Below, piece after piece: positions 7,588 to 12,993 of a stretch of 12,993 nt of DNA. Under the pieces are notes generated by a model. The model ran no database searches and had not been told where the DNA came from. It saw only the letters and a list, made by a program, of their open reading frames with translations. This DNA comes from Bacteroidales bacterium (lineage in GTDB: Bacteria; Bacteroidota; Bacteroidia; Bacteroidales; UBA12077), in assembly GCA_030156305.1 (NCBI GenBank), contig JASGMZ010000063.1:1-12993 (forward strand), in the 5' to 3' direction. Within the stretch, counting starts at the first letter, position 1. Every line of letters begins with the position of its first letter. The position numbers and the translations under genes were made by a program.

Positions 7588-7618
7588 AGAGCCTAAGAAT
7601 TTTTTCTTAGGCTTTTAT
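7588..7618. terminator. Terminator between gapA and the convergent siaC-like gene
   Basis: GCCTAAGAA (7591-7599) and TTCTTAGGC (7604-7612) form a perfect 9-bp stem with a TTTT loop. The plus-strand side is followed by TTTTATTTT, a good T-tract. On the minus strand the hairpin is followed by CTCTTTT, weaker but possible. It serves gapA and probably also the minus-strand pair ending at 7634. Confidence 0.88.
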
Positions 7619-7633
7619 TTTAAAAATACATTC

Positions 7634-8014
7634 CTAATACGTTTCAATCAACTCAAAGGGGACATTAATGAGGCTTTGATAATGTTTTCCTAATTCAAAC
7701 ACCGCTTCATCATCTTCTTCATAATACCAGTTAATTTGGCATTTTTTATCTTGCAAATGAAAATCCTGAATTAATTGAAAAAATTCAAGAATAAATTTCG
7801 ACGACCCGCTGTTTATATATTCCAGTTGAATTTCTATGGTTGTTTCTTGTTGAGGATTTTTAAAATATTTTTCTATCCAATCAAACAATTTATTATAAAA
7901 CTCTTCTGGGTTCTCGGGTATTGAGCGGCCTGTTATTTTTAATATCCCTGTATTGGGATCAAAATTAACGTAAGGTGTTTTAACTGTTTTTTCAATAACC
8001 AATTCTTTCATCAT
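7634..8014 (-). CDS. SiaC-family (DUF1987) regulatory phosphoprotein
   Basis: A small cytosolic protein of 126 residues, the normal size for this family. The N-terminal block TPYVNFDPNTGILKITGRSIPENP (13-36) and the central YINSGSSKFILEFF (66-79) match the family's 'G.L.I.G.S.PEN' and 'Y.NS.S.K' signatures. In Pseudomonas aeruginosa, SiaC is switched by phosphorylation on a Thr in the second block and controls the diguanylate cyclase SiaD, with SiaB as kinase and SiaA as phosphatase. Here the aligned position is most likely Ser69. None of SiaA, SiaB or SiaD is in the window. It is co-directional with, and 28 nt downstream of, the permease at 8043-9284, so probably co-transcribed. Two Met codons in tandem (8014, 8011) make the exact start uncertain by one residue. 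Confidence 0.82.
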   Translation of the reverse strand: MMKELVIEKTVKTPYVNFDPNTGILKITGRSIPENPEEFYNKLFDWIEKYFKNPQQETTIEIQLEYINSGSSKFILEFFQLIQDFHLQDKKCQINWYYEEDDEAVFELGKHYQSLINVPFELIETY

Positions 8015-8042
8015 AATGAAGATATTTTATTGCACTTATTTG

Positions 8043-9284
8043 TTATTCATATCGTAAAGAAACGATTGGATCTAATTTTGATGCTTTTATTGCCGGGAAT
8101 AAACCGGATATCAATCCAACGATAAAACAAAGCACCACACCGGAAAATATCCATATCCATGGGATTACAAATGCTCCACCAGTTATTAAAGATACAACAT
8201 TTCCCATAACAATTCCTAAAATAATGCCAAAAAAACCACCTAATTGTCCTATAAGAACCGACTCATAAAGAAACTGGCGCCTTATAATCGAAGATTTTGC
8301 TCCAATCGCTTTTCTTATGCCTATTTCCCTGGTCCTTTCTGTAACAGAAACGAGCATAATATTCATTAACCCTATTGCTGCACCAAACAATGTAATAATT
8401 CCAATAATCGTAGCTGCTATGGTAACATATTTAATATTCTCTATCAATAAATTTGCCAGATTGTCACTCGTTTCAATAGAAAAATTATCTTCTTCGAAAC
8501 TTCTCAAATTCCTAATCACTCTAAATATCCCTTGCGCTTCATTAATAGCGGCATCTAACAATTTTGAATCATGAGGTAAAACATCAATCTTAAAATTCAT
8601 ATTTGGCCGTGAAAAATATTGCCTAACACTTGTTATGGGCAGGATACACATTTTATCACCTGATGCACCAAAACTGGAACCTTTAGCTTTAAGTATGCCA
8701 ATAACTTTATATTTATCGCTACCTATTCTTATTACACTTCCTACTGCCGAATCGTTAACAGCAAATAATTCTGTTGCGAGATTTTTTCCAATAACTACAC
8801 TATGTGCATTCGATTGTATCTCGTTATAATTAAAATTACGCCCTCTTTCAATTTCATATCCTGCAGTAAACAAATAATTTTCATCAGCCCCAATTACACT
8901 TATATTCGGATTTGTTTTCTCCGATTTATATTTTACGGTAGCCATATCTGAGGCCCATGTAGATATTGAAATGAGTGCCGGAAAATTAAATGCTTCTTTA
9001 AATTTTTGAGCTTCACGATACGTAATACTTTCAAAACGTTTTACCCTTCCTCCCATGCTTACTCTACTATTACGATTAACAATAGAAAAAGTATTGGCTC
9101 CCATATTCCTAAACTCATTACTGATTGAACCTTTAATGGAATCAATAGCCGTTAATATGCCTACCAAAGCCATGATACCAAAAGCTATAATGAAAACTGT
9201 TAATATAGTACGCAATAAGTTTGACCGGATGGAACTTATCGCGATTTTTAAATTTTCCTTAAAAAGAAATCCCGATGATATCAT
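8043..9284 (-). CDS. MacB/FtsX-type ABC transporter permease
   Basis: An inner-membrane permease of 413 residues from the start chosen here. The layout is typical of the MacB class: one TM near residues 25-48, a large periplasmic domain (about 50-270) and three C-terminal TM segments. The cytosolic coupling segment VTERTREIGIRKAIGAK, between TM2 and TM3, is the hallmark that contacts the ATPase, and LDPIVSLRYE is the classic C-terminus. The family exports lipoproteins, peptides or toxins, or transmits mechanical force. No ATPase or membrane-fusion gene is adjacent: upstream is non-coding DNA and downstream a SiaC-like gene. The ATPase must therefore be encoded elsewhere. An ATG at 9329 would add 15 residues (MHRVVNVNKK...) lacking family similarity. 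MISSGFLFKENLKIAISSIR at 9284 is the usual beginning. Confidence 0.9.
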   Translation of the reverse strand: MISSGFLFKENLKIAISSIRSNLLRTILTVFIIAFGIMALVGILTAIDSIKGSISNEFRNMGANTFSIVNRNSRVSMGGRVKRFESITYREAQKFKEAFNFPALISISTWASDMATVKYKSEKTNPNISVIGADENYLFTAGYEIERGRNFNYNEIQSNAHSVVIGKNLATELFAVNDSAVGSVIRIGSDKYKVIGILKAKGSSFGASGDKMCILPITSVRQYFSRPNMNFKIDVLPHDSKLLDAAINEAQGIFRVIRNLRSFEEDNFSIETSDNLANLLIENIKYVTIAATIIGIITLFGAAIGLMNIMLVSVTERTREIGIRKAIGAKSSIIRRQFLYESVLIGQLGGFFGIILGIVMGNVVSLITGGAFVIPWIWIFSGVVLCFIVGLISGLFPAIKASKLDPIVSLRYE

Positions 9285-9449
9285 AAGCCAAAAATAACAC
9301 TTCTTATTTACATTTACTACCCGATGCATTCATAAACTTTAAGAATTTTAAACAAAATGTTTTTCCTGGAAAGGTTATCTTGTAGTTTAAAAATATTGGT
9401 GAAAAAGGAATATGTAACTAATCAGTGTGAACATACAAAATAATTGCTC

Positions 9450-9474
9450 ACTGCTAAGACGGAAAGTCGCAAAG
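9450..9474 (+). repeat. Degenerate 25-nt repeat, left copy
   Basis: It begins ACTGCTAAGACGG and ends GTCGCAAAG. It matches the reverse complement of 9774-9798 at 19 of 25 positions, and both copies are flanked on their outer or inner side by an AAAAATTTA-like stretch. It resembles the 'AAGACGCAAAGACGCGAAG' type of dispersed intergenic repeat. Confidence 0.6.
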
Positions 9475-9571
9475 TTTAAAAATTTATTTATTGATATGTT
9501 AATATTATTAATTGATAGTACTGGATCAGTTATACTGTGAGCGGGCATAATCTGAGCTTTTATTTCTTATT

Positions 9572-9645
9572 CGTCATTGCGAATAAAATGAAGCAATCTC
9601 TTGATATTAAAACAGATTGCTTCGTCGTTCCTCCTCGCAATGACG
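9572..9645. repeat. MITE-like long stem-loop repeat
   Basis: The outer arms CGTCATTGCGA (9572-9582) and TCGCAATGACG (9635-9645) are perfectly complementary over 11 bp. The inner arms GAAGCAATCT (9590-9599) and AGATTGCTTC (9614-9623) pair perfectly over 10 bp around a 14-nt loop. The CGTCATTGCGA...GAAGCAATCT wording is a dispersed palindromic repeat family that I recall from many unrelated bacterial genomes. It is non-coding and probably a relic of a miniature mobile element. The bulge between stems is unequal (7 nt versus 11 nt). Confidence 0.8.
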
Positions 9646-9690
9646 TGGTAAAAAGTTCAGTTTATAACCATTTGTAGTATATAAGAAAAA

Positions 9691-9718
9691 CTTATATGAC
9701 CTTATATGCCTTATATGG
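9691..9718 (+). repeat. Short tandem repeat, unit (C)TTATATGNC
   Basis: Three adjacent near-identical units, CTTATATGAC, CTTATATGCC and TTATATGG, lie between the stem-loop and the right inverted copy. Similar strings are common in intergenic DNA of this phylum. No function can be assigned. Confidence 0.6.
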
Positions 9719-9773
9719 TTCAAAACAAACGTTATTAACTGTCTATGTACCCAATTCATCTTTTTTCCCATTT

Positions 9774-9798
9774 CTTCGCGTCTTTGCGTCTACGCGGT
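9774..9798 (-). repeat. Degenerate 25-nt repeat, right copy (inverted)
   Basis: CTTCGCGTCTTTGCG... read on the plus strand; its reverse complement pairs with the copy at 9450-9474, with six mismatches. The two copies enclose about 300 bp that include the stem-loop and the tandem repeat. Confidence 0.6.
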
Positions 9799-10021
9799 AA
9801 AAATTTATGCGACTGAATAGTTACAGGAATATTAATGTTAAACCCTAATATTTTAAATTCTAATCTCTATCCAAATAAATTGACCTTATAAAATGAAATT
9901 TGTAATTTTACTGATATACATATTTTAAAAATATTAAAAAAATTAAATACATAACGTAAGTTTATGTACCTCATTTTTGATTATACAAAACCCGAATACT
10001 GTTTATTAAATTTCATTTATT

Positions 10022-10555
10022 ATGTTTAAGGCAAAAACAAATTATGCAAAAATTGCATTTGACACGATTTTATTTTATGTTTCAACCGGACAAATTAGAA
10101 AAAATGACGAAAATAAAATTTCAGCCGATTTGAAATTAAAACGAGCCTGTGTAGTATCAATTTACGATTCAAACAATAACTTAAGAGGATGCATTGGGGA
10201 TATGTTTCCTAAAAACAAATATTTATATGATGAAATTATTGAAAATGCCATAGCAGCAGCTTCAAAAGATAACCGATATAATCCCTTAAGTAAAGAGGAG
10301 TTAAATCAAATAAAAGTAACGGTTGATGTTTTATCTATGCCACAAAAAGTAGAAACTTTTAATGATATAAAACCACAAAAATATGGCTTATATGTAAAAG
10401 ATAAAGGGGGAAGTAGCGGATTTGTAATGCCCGGAACTAAAGGAATAAAAACTACGGATCAACTCATAGAAGCGGCAAAAAAAGCTGCAGGATTAACAAA
10501 TAAAGAGAATAAAGAATTAGAATTTATGTATTTTAAATCAGCACGTTACGAATAA
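10022..10555 (+). CDS. AMMECR1-family protein (AmmeMemoRadiSam system protein A)
   Basis: A soluble protein of 177 residues, normal for bacterial AMMECR1 domains. The family hallmark LRGCIGD sits at 54-60, with the invariant Cys57. The rest of the core is also recognisable: AIAAASKDNRYNPLSKEEL (76-94) corresponds to the 'A..AA..DpRF.Pl...El' block, then VTVDVLSMP (99-107), and a C-terminal helix QLIEAAKKAAGL. The biochemical reaction of the family is not established; the conserved RGC pocket suggests a thiol-based role. It is the first gene of a tight plus-strand operon; the next start codon comes 4 nt after its stop. The start at 10022 is the first ATG and gives the expected N-terminus. No strong Shine-Dalgarno is present (TTTCATTTATT precedes the ATG). 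Confidence 0.92.
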   Translation: MFKAKTNYAKIAFDTILFYVSTGQIRKNDENKISADLKLKRACVVSIYDSNNNLRGCIGDMFPKNKYLYDEIIENAIAAASKDNRYNPLSKEELNQIKVTVDVLSMPQKVETFNDIKPQKYGLYVKDKGGSSGFVMPGTKGIKTTDQLIEAAKKAAGLTNKENKELEFMYFKSARYE

Positions 10556-10559
10556 TCCT

Positions 10560-10829
10560 ATGGAAAAAGCATACATGATTTATATTTATGGCAAAGTGCA
10601 AGGTGTTGGTTTTAGGTATAGCGCCTTACAAAAGGCAAATGAGCTATCCATTAAAGGATTTGTTCACAACAAATCCGATGGGTCGGTTTATATTGAAGCC
10701 GAAGGAAAAGCTGAAATTCTGGAAGAATTTTTAGTTTGGTGCCGACAAGGCCCTTCGTGGGCCAGAGTGGATGATATTAAATATGAAGAAATTCCTTTGT
10801 CGAACTATAAAAAATTTGTAATACGTTAA
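10560..10829 (+). CDS. acyP: Acylphosphatase
   Basis: A small cytosolic enzyme of 89 residues that hydrolyses acyl phosphates to carboxylate and phosphate. The phosphate-binding loop GKVQGVGFR (11-19) is intact with catalytic Arg19, and Asn37 in GFVHNKSDGSV (33-43) is the water-positioning residue, so the protein should be active. The family signature 'G.V.N..DG.V' is complete. Its location is unusual: it sits between the AMMECR1-family gene (4 nt upstream) and the radical SAM gene (4 nt downstream), which implies translational coupling and a shared function rather than a stray housekeeping gene. Confidence 0.95.
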   Translation: MEKAYMIYIYGKVQGVGFRYSALQKANELSIKGFVHNKSDGSVYIEAEGKAEILEEFLVWCRQGPSWARVDDIKYEEIPLSNYKKFVIR

Positions 10830-10833
10830 GTTT

Positions 10834-11847
10834 ATGGAAGCATTATATTACACTAAAAAGGAAGATCAAAAAATTCAATGTGAATTGTGCCCGCACAATT
10901 GCATAATCAAAAATAAAGAAACAGGAATATGCAACGTACGAAAAAATACGGATGGAAAACTATTTTCGACAAACTACGGATTAGTTTCATCCATGGGTTT
11001 CGACCCGATAGAAAAAAAACCTTTATACCATTTTTATCCTGGTGAAGAAATACTTTCAATTGGTAGTTTAGGCTGTAATTTAAAATGCCAGTTTTGCCAA
11101 AACTGGCAGATTTCTCAAACATCGGTAGAAAATTTTCGTCGCGAAAGTGAAATATTTTCTCCCGAACAGATAGCTCAGATTGCTCAATCAAAACAATCCA
11201 ATATAGGAGCTGCCTATACTTATAACGAACCCATCATATTTTACGAATTTATGCTGCACACCGCAGAAAAAGTAAAAGAAAATAACCAGCAAAATGTGAT
11301 GGTTACCAATGGTTTTATTAATAGCAAACCCTTACATAATTTGCATCAGGTTATTGATGCTTATAGTGTTGACTTAAAAGCCTTTAATAATGATTTTTTT
11401 GTTAAATACACAAAATCACAACTTGAGCCGGTAAAACAGACGCTAATTAATATTGCTAATGCGGGCAAGCACCTGGAAATTACAAATTTGATAATTCCAA
11501 CCTTAAACGATAACCCCGATGAATTTGAACAGATGGTAAAATGGATTGCCCAAAATACAGGGAAAACAACCGTACTCCATTTATCAAGATACTACCCAAC
11601 TTATCAACTGAATATTGAAGCAACACCCATCAATACTTTAATTGAACTAAAAAAAATTGCAGAAAACTATTTATCTTATGTTTATTTGGGTAATATCAAC
11701 CTTCCGGAAGGAAATAATACGTATTGCCCCGATTGCGGAGAACTTTTAATTTCGCGCAAGGGATATATGGTAAAAAAACATTCCCTAACGACTGATGGCA
11801 AGTGTTTAAAATGCGGAAAAACAATTTTTAAATATTATAAAGAATAG
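10834..11847 (+). CDS. AmmeMemoRadiSam system radical SAM enzyme
   Basis: A 337-residue radical SAM protein related to pyruvate formate-lyase activating enzymes. The [4Fe-4S] motif is C81-x3-C85-x2-C88 (GCNLKCQFCQNW). YNEP at 130-133 and VMVTNGFI (155-162) are shared with activases. Two further Cys clusters frame the core: an N-terminal CELCPHNC...GIC (Cys16, 19, 23, 33), and a C-terminal zinc-ribbon-like pair CPDCG/CLKCG (Cys298, 301, 324, 327). This matches the radical SAM subfamily co-occurring with AMMECR1 and MEMO1 homologues. It would generate a 5'-deoxyadenosyl radical, but the substrate is unknown. The spacing to the genes on both sides is 4 nt, and the MEMO-family gene follows. No glycyl-radical enzyme is encoded in the window, so an ordinary activase role is less likely. 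Confidence 0.93.
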   Translation: MEALYYTKKEDQKIQCELCPHNCIIKNKETGICNVRKNTDGKLFSTNYGLVSSMGFDPIEKKPLYHFYPGEEILSIGSLGCNLKCQFCQNWQISQTSVENFRRESEIFSPEQIAQIAQSKQSNIGAAYTYNEPIIFYEFMLHTAEKVKENNQQNVMVTNGFINSKPLHNLHQVIDAYSVDLKAFNNDFFVKYTKSQLEPVKQTLINIANAGKHLEITNLIIPTLNDNPDEFEQMVKWIAQNTGKTTVLHLSRYYPTYQLNIEATPINTLIELKKIAENYLSYVYLGNINLPEGNNTYCPDCGELLISRKGYMVKKHSLTTDGKCLKCGKTIFKYYKE

Positions 11848-11851
11848 TGTT

Positions 11852-12682
11852 ATGAGTATAAGAAAATCAGTAGTCGCCGGAAGATTTTATCCGGCCGCAA
11901 AAGATGAAATAATCCAACAAATTGAAGAAATTAAACAGAAAGAATATCCACAAATTAATTTAAGCTTAAAAGATAAAAAAATTATTGGAGGGGTTGTACC
12001 CCATGCCGGATATATGTTTTCAGCTTATCAGGCAGTACATTTTTTTGAGATACTAAAACAATCCAACAATAAGTACGACACAATTATTATCATTAATCCT
12101 AATCATACCGGTTTGGGGCATGAAATCGCATTTGACGATAACGAAGTATGGGAAACGCCTCTGGGAAAAGTAGATGTTGATATTGATTTTGGGCAAAAGT
12201 TAGGCATTACAATATCCGGTGTTGAGCAGCAAAATGAACATGCGGCAGAGGTGATGGTGCCTTTTTTACAACATTTTTTAGATTATCCGTTTAAAATTGC
12301 TCCCATAACGCTTTCGCATCAAACATTTAAAAATGCTAAATACCTGGCTGGAAGAATTAAAGATGTTGCAGATTTAACCCACCAAAAAATTTTAATTATT
12401 GCATCATCAGACTTCTCTCATTTTCTAACACCCGAACAAGGAAAAGAAAGAGATGCTTATGTTATTGAAAATATTTTAAATTTAAACTCAGTAGCTGTAG
12501 AAAAAGTTATTAAAGAAAAAAATATCTCGGTATGCGGTTATGGCCCAATAATGACTCTTATGGAATATGCCAAACTTGTTGCAAAAAATCCAAAAGTTAA
12601 TTTATTAAGAACAGGCCATTCGGGAGAAATTATCCCATCCGGCGAAGTGGTTGATTATGTATCTATCTTATTCTCAGCTTAA
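11852..12682 (+). CDS. MEMO1-family protein (AmmeMemoRadiSam system protein B)
   Basis: A 276-residue protein of the MEMO1 / class III extradiol dioxygenase-like fold. Conserved blocks in order: VAGRFYPA (8-15), VVPHAGYMFSAYQA (48-61) with His51, INPNHTG (81-87) with His85, the NEHAAEVMVPFLQ block near 130, SSDFSHF (near 190), and SVCGYGPIMT (226-235) with Cys228. His51, His85 and Cys228 align with the residues that bind metal in human MEMO1, so metal binding is likely retained. No dioxygenase activity has been established for the family. It is the last gene of the four-gene operon, 4 nt after the radical SAM stop. Forty-four nt separate it from the next small gene, with no clear terminator, so transcription may continue. 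Confidence 0.94.
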   Translation: MSIRKSVVAGRFYPAAKDEIIQQIEEIKQKEYPQINLSLKDKKIIGGVVPHAGYMFSAYQAVHFFEILKQSNNKYDTIIIINPNHTGLGHEIAFDDNEVWETPLGKVDVDIDFGQKLGITISGVEQQNEHAAEVMVPFLQHFLDYPFKIAPITLSHQTFKNAKYLAGRIKDVADLTHQKILIIASSDFSHFLTPEQGKERDAYVIENILNLNSVAVEKVIKEKNISVCGYGPIMTLMEYAKLVAKNPKVNLLRTGHSGEIIPSGEVVDYVSILFSA

Positions 12683-12726
12683 GTTTTATTTTTTTTATTA
12701 TTTTAGAGCCTGCTAAAAACAAATAG

Positions 12727-12903
12727 ATGATACAGAAACTGATTCAGTGGCTCGAATCACATATGCAAAGCTGCTTTTATAAAAAATCTTTTGGGGTAGA
12801 ATGCCCGGGTTGTGGAATGCAACGTTCATTTATAGAATTATTAAAAGGTAATTTTACAGAAAGCCTGGTACAATTTTCTGCTCTTATTCCTACAATTATT
12901 TAA
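12727..12903 (+). CDS. Short CPGCG-motif (DUF2752-like) protein, apparently C-terminally truncated
   Basis: The ATG at 12727 opens a 58-residue frame. Residues 25-41 read ECPGCGMQRSFIELLKG, the diagnostic CPGCG-x-R/T...LL.G block of DUF2752. Family members normally run to about 90-120 residues with two membrane segments after this block. Here the frame stops at 12901 right after LVQFSALIPTII, so only the beginning of the first hydrophobic segment remains. The TAA lies 9 nt before the next ATG in the same frame, so the loss is not a frameshift: the missing part is simply absent. It is too short for many gene finders. Function of the family is unknown; the Cys pair suggests metal or redox chemistry at the membrane. 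Confidence 0.7.
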   Translation: MIQKLIQWLESHMQSCFYKKSFGVECPGCGMQRSFIELLKGNFTESLVQFSALIPTII

Positions 12904-12912
12904 TTTAGCTCC

Positions 12913-12993
12913 ATGGATTTGAAAGAACGAATGAAAGGTTTTGAAGTACTGGGAAATTTTTTAAGGGAATTCCCTCGTGGAGATGATAAGCAA
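12913..12993 (+). CDS. Start of an unidentified protein, possibly acyl-CoA reductase (LuxC-like), cut by the window end
   Basis: Twenty-seven codons are visible: MDLKERMKGFEVLGNFLREF followed by PRGDDKQ. The opening '(M)xLxERixaFxxLGxFL' is how I remember Bacteroidota acyl-CoA reductases beginning, but 27 residues cannot prove this. The ATG comes 9 nt after the stop of the CPGCG protein and is in the same frame, so the two are closely linked. No stop occurs before base 12993. Confidence 0.4.
   Translation, partial: MDLKERMKGFEVLGNFLREFPRGDDKQ

Larger units (their letters stand above)
9285..10021. other. Non-coding, repeat-rich intergenic region between divergent genes
   Basis: 737 bp separate the permease start (minus) from the AMMECR1 start (plus), and I see no coding sequence with family similarity. 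The region contains a degenerate inverted 25-nt repeat pair (9450-9474 and 9774-9798), a long stem-loop element (9572-9645) and a tandem TTATATG repeat (9691-9718). The last ~170 bp before 10022 are extremely AT-rich and must hold the operon promoter, but I found no convincing TTTG/TAnnTTTG pair. Confidence 0.8.

Noticed and set aside
8317..9297. Three plus-strand open frames opposite the permease
   Set aside because: They mirror the hydrophobic codons of the permease on the other strand and have no independent support.
9285..9297. TATTTTTG on the minus strand just before the permease start, like a -7 promoter element
   Set aside because: It is immediately next to the start codon and lacks a TTG-type -33 element at 19-21 nt, so it is probably chance in AT-rich DNA.
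9450..9798. Repeats considered as a CRISPR array
   Set aside because: The copies are inverted, differ in six positions and there are only two, with no regular spacers or cas genes.
12701..12718. TTTTAG-agcctg-CTAAAA hairpin after the MEMO-family gene
   Set aside because: The 6-bp AT-rich stem has no T-tract behind it, so it is not convincing as a terminator.

Overview
The window looks like chromosomal DNA from a low-GC member of the Bacteroidota, probably Bacteroidales or Marinilabiliales. The genes are AT-rich and mostly lack a clear Shine-Dalgarno sequence. A TTG-N20-TAnnTTTG promoter of the Bacteroidota type precedes gapA, and the small lipoproteins carry SSC/ISC lipoboxes. The protein families also fit: a secreted multi-Asp-box propeller, a barrel-like outer-membrane protein, an orphan FtsX/MacB permease and a SiaC-family protein. 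Genus cannot be settled from the sequence alone.

Layout. Positions 1-463 (minus) hold the front part of a REP-associated (Y1/HUH) transposase. It is cut by an in-frame TAA and by the window edge. A 117-nt palindromic, REP-like element lies next to it (538-654). An SDR oxidoreductase follows (659-1417, minus). A perfect 18-bp palindrome lies between it and a divergent 1100-residue secreted propeller protein (1591-4893), which ends in a strong terminator. Next come two 41-residue lipoproteins sharing a CPAY motif (5108-5233 and 5307-5432), a predicted outer-membrane protein (5530-6333) and gapA (6566-7567). A shared terminator separates gapA from a convergent minus-strand pair: an FtsX/MacB-type permease (8043-9284) and a SiaC-like protein (7634-8014).

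Positions 9285-10021 are non-coding and repeat-rich. They hold a MITE-like stem-loop, a degenerate 25-nt inverted repeat pair and a short tandem repeat.

The most interesting part is a compact plus-strand operon at 10022-12682: AMMECR1 family, acylphosphatase, radical SAM enzyme, MEMO1 family. The first, third and fourth are the known but functionally unsolved AmmeMemoRadiSam trio. Here an acylphosphatase is inserted between the AMMECR1 and radical SAM genes, and all three junctions are exactly 4 nt. The operon probably continues into a shortened CPGCG (DUF2752-like) protein (12727-12903) and the start of a possible acyl-CoA reductase (12913 onward, cut by the window end).

The four-gene operon suggests a radical-dependent maturation or modification module in which an acyl phosphate may be an intermediate or by-product. 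That idea is inference; the families and key residues are seen directly.
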